Below, piece by piece: positions 1-61,550 of a DNA stretch of 64,000 nt. The stretch covers positions 15,256,866-15,320,865 of the forward strand of contig NC_079424.1 in assembly GCF_026213295.1 (NCBI RefSeq). The letters are read 5' to 3'. The notes under the pieces are model-generated. The model was given only the letters and a program-made list of their open reading frames with translations, made no database searches and was not told the origin of the DNA. The stretch's first letter is position 1. Every line of letters begins with the position of its first letter. The translations under genes were made by a program, and so were the position numbers. The DNA is from Gadus chalcogrammus. Its lineage: Eukaryota; Chordata; Actinopteri; Gadiformes; Gadidae.

Positions 1-2526
1 AAAAAGTGCCTTCCTTAAATGAACAACAATGTGTTGATTTAAAAACATAATTCAAAAATAAAATCATGATTGTCTTCCATAGATGAGAACTATTGTGACT
101 AGGGCAGTCTCTCACTTGCTAACATACGTGTTATGGAGGGATAAAAGTAAGAGGTTACTGATAGTGTGCAAAGAGCGTATAAAACACTTGGTGCCATCCA
201 GCTGGAGCTATTGATTGAGACCCCGTGCACTACTGGGACGTGATCATGACAGGTTTTCCAGCCCTGCCACTCGCCTTGCTGTTAATGCGCACTTTCCCAC
301 ATTTGCAAAAGAGAAGAAAAAGATGCATTTTTTCAAATCTTTCATCCATCTGATTTGTGCTCACAGATAGCATAGAAACAGTTGTCACCATCAAAGAAAC
401 CCTTTTGAATTACAAAACAAATGACAAAATTCAGTCACACACACACACACACACACACACACTGTATCAAGACTCACATTCTGTATGTTGCAATGATTGT
501 ACATTAGCTAAATATGAACACATCGATCATAATAACGCACAATTTGTTTAGTGGGAAAAGGCGTGTCGCTGTAATTTACCTCTCAGATGTGACCATACCA
601 CATGAACAGTAGAAGCATGTGATCAATTACATACAGACATTGAACAAATGAAAGGTTATTCCAGATCTTACAGACTACTTTCTCATCAACCATATATTCA
701 GTGATCCCCAGTTGTGTCCTCACCGGGTCTTTCAGGATCTTTGAGAGCAAACAACATTACAATCAAACCAGAGGCACAGCTCTTTCTGATTGGCTGAAAT
801 TGTGTCAGGTAATATCAGCCGCCAATAGTTTTTCGTTTTGAATCGGTGTTTGGGGGTTTGGTTAGGTTAGGTTGGATTTGAGTGTTTGGTTCGTCTTTAA
901 ACCTAGTTTACTAATCACTCCTCTTTCCAGCCCTTATCATTCAACTATTATTCCATTGTTTGGCATTTTCTATCAATGACTTACAACATTTAAACAATAA
1001 ACCGTCGCTCCCAAAAGATTCTCACATACCGTACAACCAACGTCCGTTCTTATGTTTAGCAAATGGGCTTTGGTAAAAAGGTTATTTTTATCTTCTCAGG
1101 GTTAAAGATGCTGTAGGATGGATCCACTCATTGTAAAGAGACAGAGGCGAGCAGAACATAAAATCGTAAGATCTACGATTTTCCAAAAGTCCCATCCCTG
1201 TCCGCTCCCTCCCTCCCCCTGCCTTTCAGAAGTTTTGACTTCACCCACTTGTGTGACAGGTGAGATGGATACCTTGAACCAATCAGGGAAGAGATTCCCT
1301 GATTTAAATGAGCTGGGAGCAGTATAAAATCTAAACTGGTCATACAGACACAGGTATTTTCACTGAGCATTTCACCCACTAATAGCTGAGGGATGGCTAT
1401 GGCGTACCATTAATTAATTAACTAATGAATCTAAACTCAAATTACAGCTCCTGAATCTTCCCGACAGCACCTTCAAATAATGAGGACTGCAGACTTCTTA
1501 CTGAAGAGACCAAACTCTTCAAACAACCCAGACCAACTCTGAGGTACTGAAGACAAGGAAGGAAATACTGCCGGTATATGCCAACGGTCAGCTGCATCCA
1601 GCATACCTTGATGTAGCGGTTACGAAGTTTATCGTTGTCTCTTAGATTTACCATATATATGGATATATATATATCAAAGCCTTTTGAAATCACATTGAAC
1701 ACCCTGTTCAAAAGATCAGTCACTGTACCCATCATCAAACCAACTCAATCGCCATTTGTGTGGGGGAGGGGGGGGGAGTCGAGAAGAGGGGGAGGTTTGG
1801 TGGATGCATTTGTCACCCCCCAAACACATATTTCCTTTGATGTTGTTTTCTTAAAAAGAGGCAAATCCAAGAGGCAGGTGAGGTCAAGGTTAACACAAGG
1901 AGGGTTTTTTATCACGTTTTTTTTTTTACAAGTGTAACCAGTCACTCAAATCACACAACAGTTAAAAACAGGCGGGGGCGGGGGCGGGGGGGGGGCAGGA
2001 AGAGGGCTGTGGGGGCCGGAGGGCAGAGGAGCACATGTTTTTGTATTTTCTTTTTTTCTTCTTTACTCAAGACTGAATATTAACGTGTGCCGCTTTCCTT
2101 TAAAACAAGTACGTAAGCAATCACTTTAAACAAGTCCACCGCCGGGATGATGATTGTCTTCAAAGTAACAATATTCATTTCTTTTATTTTGTCGTTTTAT
2201 GTTGTTTTTTTTGTAGTTTTTTTTTTCTATGTTTCTTTGTTTAAAAAATTGTCAGGACTCTGAGGTTCTCTCTCTCTCTCCCTCTCTCTGTCTTTCAAGG
2301 GCAGAAAATGTCCTCAATTCCCCCTGTCCAAGAGGAGTGGCTCCTCGCTGCATCCCGCTCTCGTGCGGCTGCTCAGCTCAGCCTGTGGCTTTCACCTCTG
2401 TCTCCTCCGCCACGCCTCCCCTCCCGGCTCCCCGGCCCTCGTTTCCTGGAAGAGGGAGGCGCGGGAGCAGGAGGCGAGGTGGAGCGGGGACACGGGTCAG
2501 GGAAGGGGTAAAGGTAGGGGGGGGGG
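1..2526 (-). other. foxj3 3' UTR and downstream flank
   Basis: The sequence after the stop on the minus strand. It starts with a C-run, then pyrimidine-rich and T-rich sequence. One candidate poly(A) signal lies at 2183-2188. A G-rich stretch at 1971-1999 (plus strand) could form a quadruplex on the non-transcribed side. A 27-bp AC repeat sits near 436-462. No coding gene is visible on either strand. Confidence 0.5.
2183..2188 (-). terminator. foxj3: Candidate poly(A) signal AATAAA of foxj3
   Basis: The plus strand reads TTTATT, so the transcript strand reads AATAAA, about 340 nt after the stop codon. I saw no other AATAAA on the minus strand between here and position 1. FOXJ3 transcripts in mammals have much longer 3' UTRs, so a distal signal beyond the window may be used as well or instead. 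Confidence 0.4.
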
Positions 2527-49332
<46,806 letters not shown>

Positions 49333-49547
49333 GGTGACGGCAGGCTGGCCCGGGAAAAAGGGGCTGGGGTGGGTGGAGGTCGAGGTGGGAAAAGGTGGGA
49401 AGTTGTTGTGGGAGGTGGTGGTGGTGGCGGTGGCAGTGGCGGTGGTTGAGCTGTTGCTCGGTCACTTGCAGACCAGGTCACTGGGGGGCTGAAATCAGGG
49501 CTGCCCTCAGGTCAGGACATGGGCTCAGCAGTCTTCTACAGGTCAGC
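49333..49547 (-). other. foxj3: Probable 5' UTR part of foxj3 exon
   Basis: Upstream of the ATG the same exon should continue until an acceptor. On the minus strand a good C/T tract (catctctctcttcttcttcc) ends acacaag at 49548-49550, so the exon may begin at 49547; a second AG 12 nt further in is possible. The stretch contains an in-frame TGA at 49464-49462 and an ATG-TCC-TGA mini-frame at 49520-49512. Transcript evidence is needed to fix the border. Confidence 0.5.
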
Positions 49548-52350
49548 CTTGTGTGGAAGAAGAAGAGAGAGATGGCCAGTTTAGTCGGTTACAAAATGAA
49601 TACTTAAATACTTATGAGTAATACTTATAACACTGATAAGAAAGAGCATTACATGGCATGGCCATGTGATGTAAATGTAACTGTTATTAAGGAGGGACCG
49701 TTGTTTTGATGCATGTCTGAACAGTATGCTCAGCAACAGCTTCTCAGTGTCTCTCTACGCAGCACGGGTCTATTTTCTTTTTCCTGTGCGGGAGAAATCA
49801 AGCGACGCCCCCCCTTCCACACTTTCTGCTCACAAAGCTGACTCATAGCTGGAACTTCATCTGAACAGAGAGCGAGAGCAGAGAGCACCAGAGAAAGAGA
49901 GGGACCAGGAGAGTCAATGCAAGGGAATTGTTTTCACAACTGCCAGCCAAATGGGGGAATGGCTCTGGAGGAATTCCGACTCTCTTGAGGGTAGTAAAGC
50001 CCCCTTTCCCCCCACCCCCAGCCCGGCGCCCTCCCTTTGCTCTCCCTTCCCCGTCTCCCCTCGCCCTTTCTCCGCCCAGATGGAGCCTTTGCCTTAAAAC
50101 AACCCAAGGCCCAGCCGGCCACCCCGTCCTTCCTCCTCCTCCAGTCCTGCCACACGTATGCCGTCTCTGTGAAGGCCACAATCCCCGACCCCCACCACCC
50201 CCTGCGTGTCTGTCTCTCCCGGTCCTCCCTATATGAACTGCCTCCACCTCCCTAAAATAGAGCGGCAGAGGAGGGGGGGGCCTTTGGTTATAAACAGAGG
50301 TGCACGCAGACAGAGCCCTCTCTCCCACCGCCCCCGGACAGGAATGACGCTGCAATATGTTGTGCCTCTTTTAGCCGTTGCAGTATTTTGGTCCATAGCG
50401 TGGATGTATGCATGGGTGATAATAAGGGCAGATGAACTGAATGGATGTTTTTGGACATTTGCAATCTTGCCGTATTCATGGAAGTCATCTCAAAAAATGT
50501 AACTACCGTATTTATTATTTAATGTTGAAATAATTTAACAAACCTAACCCTAGTTTATTTTGCTCTATATATATATTTGCATTCATATATTTGAAAGGAT
50601 ATTGATCTAAATGTGTAGTGAATTGGAATATGCTCCAGGTCCCCCTATGACCTATGACCTAGAATAATACAGCAGGCTAATGGACACATTAAATTGAATA
50701 TAATTGCCCTATTTTTCTTTGCACTCTAATCATCATGCGTGTGGCATCAATGCGTTTAGCTCATGTTTTTGGTGTAAAAAAACAACAACTGGCTGTGCAT
50801 TTGCAGCAACGCAGAATTCCGCTGTGGTCGAGGAATGTATTTAAATGAGTCCAACTACATCGGTAGCTGACCATCACAAGTCAGACTGTTCCATTGATCT
50901 CTCACAGTGGGTGAAGGCTACCCCAGGGCTAATTCAACATCCAGACTGTGCAAGCAGTGGGAGCCTCCTGGCCAGAGCCAGACCATTAAAGCATATTTTC
51001 AAACATATAAAACGTAGAATATGAGGGTGACAAAACCAAATACGGTGCGAGGTACATTCAATTGGGCTGTGAGAGAGGCCATGTTCACGTTCTTGTCCTT
51101 CCTTTTACATTCATTTCCCTGCCTCCTGAGACAAGGTGGATGTACTGTGTCGTTTTTTTTTTTTTTTTTAATGTAGGTGTTTTGGTTTTACATGGGTTTC
51201 TTTTTTCAATGCCATTTGTTCAAGTTGTGACTGGCTGGCTATAAAAAGAAAAAGAAAAAAAAGACTACTCAGTCACCCATGCAAATATCGTGTTGTTCCG
51301 ATGTGGGTGGGTGAAGTGAAAAGCCTGCCCTGCAGCCAATAAAAATCCAACTATAACAAATACAAGAGTTCTGATTGGCTGACTAGCGGGATGGATGACT
51401 GACAACCGCCAGGAGTTTCAGCAAATCATATTGGAGATCTCCTTATCTCCAAGAAGACAAACAAACAATGAGGAAGATACATCGGCCCTGTTAACAGCCC
51501 AACATGGCAACAAAGACCATAACTGTTTCAGGACCTTATCTTCAGATTTGATTTAGTATTGGTGGAAGTACAATTGGTGGAAAATATCCCAGGAGTCTTT
51601 TCAATGGACATCATTGCTACTGAAAACAAATACAAATGACACAAGCAGCAAACAAATGTCTGAGGTGCGGTGGAAGGCAGCTAGAGACAGAAGTTGAAAC
51701 CTAGAAATCAAATCAACGTAGCCCCAGGTCTGTTTATGTGTCAGAACCACCATTTTATAAACGTAGAAAATATAAAATAAGTCCCTACCTAAATACCAGT
51801 TTTATGGCGTCATTTTCAGTTGCTTGTTTTTTGCCATTCCTAATTTTGCACAACCAATCATAACTGCTTCCTATTACCAGACACACAAGTCAGACTCTGT
51901 CCCTGTGCATTTATACATTTAAAGTAACCCATCAAAACACTAAGATTTGATGGGTTTGAAGGTTACAAGGAATTAGTGTAACTGTTTTCACAGCGATGCG
52001 ATGCTGCTCTACAAACAATCATCCCCAAGTTAAAAAAAAATGCAACCATTTGGGGTTCAGCAAAATAAGAAATAGACTATTAGCCGATCAAAACAATCTT
52101 TGACCATGGAAATCAGTATCATGTGCGTGTGTGTGTGTGTGTGTGAGAGAGTTGGGGTGGGGTCCTTTTTGCCGCTAGTAAGAGGTGAGCCGCCGGTAGC
52201 ATGTTGATGGCAGGCACACCCCTGGCACTACGCAGGCAAACGCCCTTTGACCCCAATGCTAATGATCCAGATGGTTCCGTAATCTGTGGGGCCGCTTCAC
52301 TGTCTTAATTGAAGAACCTTGAGCTGTGGCAAGGATGATGAAGCACGGCG

Positions 52351-52566
<216 letters not shown>

Positions 52567-54998
52567 AAGGGGAGATCCAGAGCGAAAGCAGGCCCAAGCC
52601 TGCTGCTGTGTCAAGGAACACTGTCTGGGCACATTCACCAGCAGCTCTGGGGGGGTTAGGGTGGGCTGGAAGTAGACAGTAGGGGGATGAGTGGGGAGAG
52701 CAGTGCCGAGAAAGAGAAGGAGAGTTTGAAGAGTGGTGGCGGTGGTGGTGGTGGAGGAGGGGGATACAGAAGGCCCAGTAGAACCAGGGCTGGTGCTTGA
52801 AGGACCAAATAAAGGGGGAGTGGGAGAGAAGGCGGTTTGCATGATGGGGTAGAAGAGGGTCAGGGAGTTCAGGCCCATCATGGTTATGAGCAAGAGAGAG
52901 CAGACACTGCAATCCCACACATGGGACCGCTTTTTCAACCAGCTTGGCTCCAGAGGCTGATGGGTGGGGGGCTGGCGTGTGTATGTGTACGTGTATACGT
53001 GTCTATGTGTGTGTTTGAGGCATGGTCGCAAAATATATATATATAGTATATACTAAAATGGTTCTCCTTCCAACTTTAATTTGTTCTTGAGAAAGGAGCA
53101 TTGAGGGAGAGCGCAAAGCGTCCATATTTGGAACGAGAGGAACGCTGTTCCCCAAAAGGGAATTAAATTGTAGCCTTACATCTGAAGGAGAAATTAAAAG
53201 CATCCACGTCTTAATTTGCCAAGTTCTTGACGGAGCTCATCAATGTTTTATTTCCGAAAGAGCCCTGACAGCAACTGTTTGATTGCATTTTGTGTCTTGT
53301 CTGCCAAGTCTGGAGTTGCCCAGTCACATTGACGGCTACGTCATTATCTTTGTGCCAAGCCCTCTTCCTATTAGAGAGGACGAAAATGTAGCAACAGACA
53401 GTGGCGCAATGGCCGGGGATCACTCAAGAAAATGTAGTCACAATGAATGATGTCAACTGAACCGGGATAGGGAAGTACACAGACTTGAATGTTAGGGATT
53501 GCGCCATAAAATAGATAAATGGAAAGAAATACAGCACCGCTCCGCATTTCCACAGTTGCAAAATCATTAGCTTGAACTTTGAATGCACTGAAACTATTTA
53601 TTCCTTAAGATGATCAAGATATTATATACAAAAATGCCATCCGACAAAAACAACACCTCAGGTGCACCAATACTTCCAACCAGTTTAAGAGATTAAAAAC
53701 AATTTTATGGAGACAAAGACAATCTAAAACAAACAAACACCCAAATATCATGCGTCTAAACAAGTCTATTTTTAACTCCTCTCACACCTAGACGCCTCCC
53801 ATCCAGTAACAAGGGGATCTCCATAAGGACTACCGCCGTCTCCTCTCTCAGAGAATGGCCGCACTACAGCCCCGCTCTCTGTTGCTAACACAAGACTGTT
53901 GATAGGTACCAGAGCAGCGCTCTCCTGCACTTATCTGCAATTTCCGCAATTAATCCCCTTTTTACTGCAGTCATGCATCTGTCACGCTGAGCGCTCCTGC
54001 AGTGCATGTCACAGCCGAAGACATTAAGGCCCTCCAAGTAGTGCTGCCCGCGCTGAGCACCGAAAAAATAGATTATAATTATTATTATTATTGTGTTGCA
54101 AACAATGTCGAGACAAGATTAACATGGTGGACTCTACGAACACGTCTTATTTTTCATTTACCTCACATAATGGTTAAGTGCCGGGAGTTTAGTGGCTGTA
54201 TGTGCGTATGTACACAGAGATCGAGAGGAACAAAAGAAAGAGGCTTCCTATGACAAGAATCTTCCTGTAGTGTGATGGTAACTTGGCAAAGGAGAGGGGA
54301 TTCGCCGAGCGAGCTCCCTCTGCTACGCCTGAAGTTCTGGCACTCGCACTCACAACAACAACAGTGATGTAACCTGGTAACAAGCCTTTTGGCATCTTTG
54401 CTCTCGACCCAGCCCGGCCCATACCTTCCATATCAACAGCATTATTTCAAGCGGGGGAGAAGAGCGTGTTTTCCTAGGGATGGTGTGAGTGCATGTGCGT
54501 GTGTACCGTGGCTCACCTGTACTACTGTTAAAAAATGATGTCTTGCTTTTTCCAAGCCTCGAGGCACGGGGCTTAAGGAGCTATTTTAGCAGACTGACAA
54601 TCGCAAATAGCAACAAGGCAGGGACTGTTGCGGCTGGCTATCAGAGGCAGCACTGTCGCTGTGCCAGTGGAACCACCTTAAGCCTTAATCTTCATACGGA
54701 CATTTACATTAAACTGAAATAAAGTAGGTAAAAAACCAACACCAAAGCAATAGCTTTTAATGTACCCTTTCCTTCTCAATTAAAGGCTTAATGGCTCCGC
54801 TGAAACCCACCCCCAGGAATAAAGCATTAATAACCAAATCCTTACTTGCATTTTTAGGATGTGTCAATTATGGCTTCAGTGCACACGTGGCTGAGCACAT
54901 TGTTCAGCTTATTGCAGCCTACAGCAACACTAGGTGCCAGGCGGGTCTTCCACGCTGCGGGTTTGACGCTTCACGTGCCAGCGTTGGAAGCTGGCTAG

Positions 54999-55149
<151 letters not shown>

Positions 55150-56029
55150 CCGCCTCACGAGTGCAGCCACAATTTATACGACTCCCATTGCCTGTGGTGG
55201 AACAAAATCAAGCCCGTAATTATTCTGCCAATTAATACAAGGATGAGGAGCAGGTGAAGGCAGCATAGGAGCTCGCCAACCAGGAAAACCAGGCTGGGTT
55301 CCTTGTAGTTCCAGGGATGTTCTTTAAACTGGTGTTGGATACCAGGTTTAAATATGGTACTGGAGAATATCCTAAACACAAGCAGTTGGTTTTCTGTTGT
55401 GCGTCTGGACAACAGACGAAATGGATTATAATGCTTATCAATATTTATATTGCAAAATGCTCTTACAGCATGATAACTGCCTTATAAAAGCAATCAATAT
55501 AATCTGTACTTTGTATTGTCCATACTAGCTTCCCGTTTATTTCAAAGCATTATTAAGGGACGCTTAGGCCGGGTAAAGAAGTTGCAGACCCAGGTCCAGC
55601 CAGGAGTGACTAGGCATTAGTCTGGTTGCTGCTGGAAGCTAGTTTTGGACTAGCCAGGGAACTCACAGAGACTATGCAGCAAACAACAACAACGTGACCT
55701 CCATAATGCAGCCACAGTCCAAACCGAGGGTGAGGAATCTGAATGGACACATAGGAGTAATTATGCCGTACCGTGATATTAGATAGACACGCTCACAGCA
55801 GTTAAGACCCTTCAGCGATAACCCCAGGAGCACAAGCTCAGGGGTTGGCAGTGAGCGAGGGAGGAGGAAACAAATGGAGGATGAGAGAGAGCTGGGGAGA
55901 TGAGAGCGATACATAAGAACCCCAGGATGTTGGCTCATTTTCCAGTCTGTGTGCCCTTCAAAAAAAATAAAAAGGACTGGTGCAACAATCCGGGCATACA
56001 TTCCCAGTAATTAAATAAGCCTTTTCAGT

Positions 56030-56400
56030 GAATCAGGGCAGTGATCAGGAGGGCCTGCCTCTCTGTCCCCAACAGCTTGGCTGGGAGATGGCCTTTGTGT
56101 GGGCCGTGGTAGGGGTGCCCTGACACCGACCATGCGAACCCAATTACCCTGGTCCACGGGCCTCGGGGCCCACATTAACACACTCTCCCCCTGGGAGCTC
56201 GACTCCACGCCAGCCTGGCAGCCTGCGAGAGCCTGCTGCTGAATCACAAATAGACCACTTAAGGCACTGGCAGAGCAAGCGTTTTGGTGGCAGTCTTGAG
56301 TACCTATTCTCATCAGCATTCCCCAGGTCCCGTCCAAGGGCCAGGTCTTATCCTCAGCCGGCCTCCCAGGCAGCGCAGCAGGGCGAGGGGTTGGGGGTTG
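56030..56400. other. Candidate conserved non-coding element
   Basis: A repeat-free, moderately GC-rich stretch that stands out from the AT-rich surroundings. It has balanced composition and no plausible exon in any frame. Texture is the only evidence. Confidence 0.25.
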
Positions 56401-59400
56401 GGGGTTGGGCACCCCCCCCCCCCCCGAGTGCCTCAAGTCATTTATTCCACCGCTGCACCAGTACAGACACTTGAAGCAAAGACGATCACACAGGCGGAAT
56501 GCTCTGGTGCGGCAGGCAATACAACTGAGCACTAAATGCAATAGATGGACAGAAAATGTATTAATAAATAAATATTTAAAAAGACGTACCATTGGTTACT
56601 ATGAGTCATCCAAGTAATAACATTTGACCTTTGTATTTTTGGACCACAAATGTATGAGGCAGGCTCTGACTACTTATTTTCATGCAGTCTATGTCTTTAG
56701 ACTATTATTACAGCTGAAAAGCGACTTCAAATGGCGTTAAGGTATTTTTTTTACCCCCTCTCTTTTTACAGACCTCAAACATAACATCGTCAGACACACA
56801 AACAAACACACACACACACACACACAGACACTTTTTCACAGGTCACTCCATTTCGCATAATTTGGCAGTGCAACAGAAACGTGCAAAATAAATAATTATA
56901 AAAATAACACAAGCTCAAGTTACCCAAGCATGAATTGGAAGGTATTATCTAGGTGGGCAAACGCATGTTCTGAAACGCTGAGCAGTCCAGGAACCCAGTC
57001 ATGAATATCAAATGTAGACAGTGGATTAACATCGGATGCTCCATGGCTGATAGTGAAGCAACTCAGGTGTGCATAAAAAGTGAGTGAGTACACTAACGAA
57101 GAACACCCAACTTAATTCCCAGCTCACAAAGTACAAGCCCCACCATGCTAAATGATGACATTAAAACATGGCGGTTGGTCGAAGGTGCTTAGGGTTCTGT
57201 CGACTCGTTTAGACCTTCCTCTCGCGTCAACGCCTCACATCGTCTTCACTTGGGATGGCACCAGCCCTGGCGTCATAATTAAAACCGCTTTGCTTTTTAA
57301 TCAATATCCAATCTCTCAGAAATAATTAACAGCATATTAAAGAGTTAGCTGCCTGACGGGGGCTGAATGCTGCTGCTGCATCATTAAGCCATTCCAGCTC
57401 TGCTCTCTGACTCCACTGGCGTCTCATTTCACAGCTTTACCAAACACACACGCACACACATGACAGCAACACGTGCACACACACACAAACACACCATTTA
57501 AAACGTTTATACTGTACCTTCATGAAAATGCCTCGGCATTCATAGGCTATTTGCATACAAACGCACTTTAGTGCCGATCTAATGATTCAGTGGTTAATCG
57601 ATAAGGAAATGAGCAGACTCTAATTTTGATCATAGATTCAAACATGAGTGAAAATAGCATAACATTTGCAAATTAGAACTTCAGACCTGCTATTCAGTAT
57701 TTCCTCTGCTATTAAAAGTATGCTATAAGTTGTTCCTAGATCCCAAAGACATCAGTTTGGGCTTTTGGAACATTTAATGGTTATTTGCAATTATTTCTGA
57801 CATTTACCATACTGATCGTTTTACTGGTGGTTTAATCAAAATATATCCCAAAGCCAACCACTTCAAAATCCTTAGTTGAAACCGTACAATCGGAGAGACG
57901 AACCACCGCAAGATCTGTGCACCCTCACAGAACAACATTCACTTGATTCACAGCACAACAAACAAGGCTTATTGAAGTATGGAGAAGGGAAACATGTAGG
58001 CAGTAGCAGTGGCTTCACGGCGCAGTGCTTAATGACCATCATAAAACCATGCCTTTTACTCTTGATACATTGAGCTCTTTAAATTCCCTGGAGGTTGAAT
58101 TACATTAGAGGACTGCGACAGGTCAAGTAACGGTGTAGGACATCTTGTTTAGTAGGAAATCCTAGGGATGCTGTGAAAAATGCTGATAATGAAATGTTTG
58201 ACCAGAGGTTGTTCAATTGAACAGACAGTTCCCCTCTGTCCTTCGTTGTTTCTCCTCATGCCACATTAAGCCGTCATATAAAGACTCTTCTTCAAGTAGA
58301 GGTCAATTCCAGGTGGAGAAAGCGAAAGTCCTTCCTGTTTCCCCAACACCCATCTGGATTTGGAAATGACCCGCGACCAACAGAAAAATAGTGAGTGAAA
58401 TCAGATGGTCACTAAAGGAGTGAAGCATAGACATGGCTTTGTGAACCTGGAATTTTCCAACTCTTGTTACAGGGTCCATGTGTGTGTAGAACTGGACAGT
58501 GAGCCCACCCAAAGGGATTTTAGCTCTTCAAGATAAGTTGCGTAGTCTGGTTAAGCCATACATTCTGGGAAAGATCCATCTCTAAATAGTATCCTTATGC
58601 ATGTCCTCAAAATATTAACCTCACATAGTACAATCTAGATTTACTGCCTCTTCCCTGCCTCACAAAACCATTTGTTAATGAAATGTGAGGTCACACTCTC
58701 ACAACCAATCAACTCATGTATGTCCCTGTATGGCACCCTGATGGTGATAGTAAAACACTCCAAAGAGCAAAACGGCCCAATATTCATTGGAACCTTGCGT
58801 TTAGCCCGTGATGTCTTGTGCTGGACACAGAGATGGGAGGCATCACAGGCAGCTGTGGAATTTAACCCGGCTTGTCTTGCATCACCGGGAACCGTCTATG
58901 TTTATACCGGCTTATAAATTCCTTGGGCATTCTGCGCAAGAAGCCAATGCTAATTCTGGAGCAGCCCGGTTTGTGTCTATGGCTGATTAAGGAGAGAATA
59001 GCAGACTACAGCGTCTGCTTGAGGTATATGGCTAGTCTCTGTGGGGGGGGGGGGGATAAGTAAGAGAGAGCGAGAGCTAGAGAGAGAATGCCTGTTCATC
59101 ACCCGCCCCCATCTCCCTCCTACACCTAGGCAGGTCATTTCAATTAATTTGGTTTCCAGGAAACAATGTTTCTATTTATCAGGAGCGTGGAAGATGGGGT
59201 GGTAGCAGCAGCAGTCTTTGTTGGTTTTGACTCTGCTGTTAAAATACCCGCTGGCGCAAAAGCGATTCATCCTCTGTCCTCATGATCACCAGGTTATTGC
59301 TTCAGAGCAACCAGGACAGGTCATCACATAAACGGGAGTATTTGCAACAATGAGAGCAGGCACGTGGTTTCAGGCCCATGGAAAGGAAAACAAACTGGAT

Positions 59401-60137
59401 ACGTATCATGAATGTATCGTTGCCTCAGACACATCACAGGTGATCATAACGAAACATTGATTAATATACGCGTGTTTGAAGTCTCTCAAGAAATGACAGG
59501 AAAATACCTTGAGGGAGCCTCGCCCTGTCATGGATGAAAACCAAAAGACCAAGGAAACCCACTTTATAATTAGCAGAGAGAACAGCCTGTACGTAAATTG
59601 GGAATGCAAGATCCAGCAAGCCCACGCCATTGCCAACTAGCGCTGGGCAATAACAACTAAAGAATTTATTTTGAATTCTGTCCATCAATAACATAGCAGC
59701 ATCTCACGTTGTAGCATTAAATCCAACCTTGGTCACCTACCTAAGAAAGGTTTAAGAAACAATGTATGACTTTATGAAAACGCAGATGAGACCAGCATCA
59801 TTCACTCAGAACAGCCAATTTTTAAGATCAAAAATGTGATCCGGTTATGTTTAGACTAGTAATAGAGCTTGAACAAGCAAAACACCAATAGCAAGTTACA
59901 TTATAATATGATGAATAAACCCAATCCAAGGCCCCATATTTTGTCTGATACTAAAAAACGATATCAATATCTATTTGACATTGATAAACCAAACTACTGT
60001 TGCCTAATGCCAAGTCCACACACAAATGGCCTGGAAATTAACTTCCGGTCATATAGTCAACATGGTGAGCAGGAAAGGAGGACTTATCAGCCTGTAAGAT
60101 AAACAGGGAATAGACGTCTCTTCGATTGGACTTACGC

Positions 60138-60141
<4 letters not shown>

Positions 60142-60168
<27 letters not shown>
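60142..60168. repeat. 27-bp G homopolymer
   Basis: An unbroken G-run followed by CGGGG. Confidence 0.92.
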
Positions 60169-61084
60169 CGGGGTGAAGCTGCCTCTTCTCGAGAATTTCT
60201 CAGGAATTTCAATGACATACTCCAGCAGCACTCCCTGCGCCGGCCGGGCTCATAAGGCCGAGGGAGCTCTCCCACAGCGTGTGAGAGGCCGCCAGGTAGT
60301 GCATTGCTTTTAACAAGAGTCTGACCACAGACCAGGGTGAAGGAGACGACTGACCGGCCAGGCTGAGACCATATAGAAAAACACTCCCTTCAGAGAGGGG
60401 AGGCAGGAGCATGAGGGTATGTATGAGGCAGCATTTGGAGCGTCCCTTTGACATTTTGACTCGTTCTATGAGAGTCCCGCAGAATGTCTTGCAAAAATGG
60501 CGTATCGGTCTCACTTGTAATTCGGGGGAATAGGCCAATTGAGAAGTGTCCATCAGTAAACCCTGATAGGTTCATTCATTGTTTTTACGGCATGGTAGTT
60601 CACGTTAGTTTACTGCTAGCGAGGACTGGGCCCCTCACACTTCAACTGCAGCTGTACGGCAGACGTTAACTCTGGACGTCAGAGCTGCTCCCGAGGGATA
60701 AAGACCTCGTAACATATTGTAGGTCTTAGCCCACGTGAAATGGCTGTTAACCTCCCATCGATCTGCAAAGCTCATCAAAAGTCTTGAGTGTTTTACATTA
60801 TTGGATGGAACCAGAGGCCAATACAGCCAGACATTGATTTAGGACTTAATTCTTTATGAGTGAATAAAGCCACATTTATGCAGCTATTGGACAGCTGGGG
60901 GGCACGCTAATGGGTTTTATAGCAAAATTCATGGACTGCAAAAATAAATGTCACATGATGCTGCCTGCTACCTCCTCTTAAGAAATGTGCATATTCTGCT
61001 ATACACAAACCTGTACCAGCACAAAAAGCATGGCCCACCTTCTATTGTTTGAACTTCTACCTGCTTCTTCTTTTATTTATTTAT

Positions 61085-61092
<8 letters not shown>

Positions 61093-61142
<50 letters not shown>

Positions 61143-61550
61143 TAACTCACGATTAATTGCAAGTCTTTTTTCTATGCTAAATATCCCTTGATTTCTTTGT
61201 CCCATTAATTGTTCTCATTTTAATGCTCTTATCAACATGGAGAAGTGCATCGGCTTGCCTTGTGCAAATGTTTTTTTATTGATAACAACATTGGCATATA
61301 CTGATCAAAACAGGACGATACAAAAAAAAAAAGCCTATAGTGCAATTAAACGATGAACATACAAACATACTGCCTTGAACATAGCAGTCAGGCTACTGCT
61401 TCTTTGTTTTGAGCCAAAGAAAAATAATTGTAAATAATAAATTGCGTTAATTGCACGATAAAAAAATTAACGCCGTTAAAATTGGTTTGTGTTAACGCCG
61501 TTAATAACGCGTTTAACTGACAGCACTAATATATATATATATATATAGTG
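61093..61550 (-). mobile_element. Dispersed teleost repeat embedded in (TA)n
   Basis: TA runs at 61093-61132 and 61529-61548 enclose about 400 bp containing TTAACTCACGATTAATTGCA at one end and GTTAACGCCGTTAATAACGC, GTTTAACTGACAGCACTA at the other. I recognise the read-through on the minus strand (AGTGCTGTCA, then AACGCGTTA, later ATTAATCGTGAGTTAA) as a sequence found again and again in fish genomes. Its transposon class is not certain. Confidence 0.6.
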
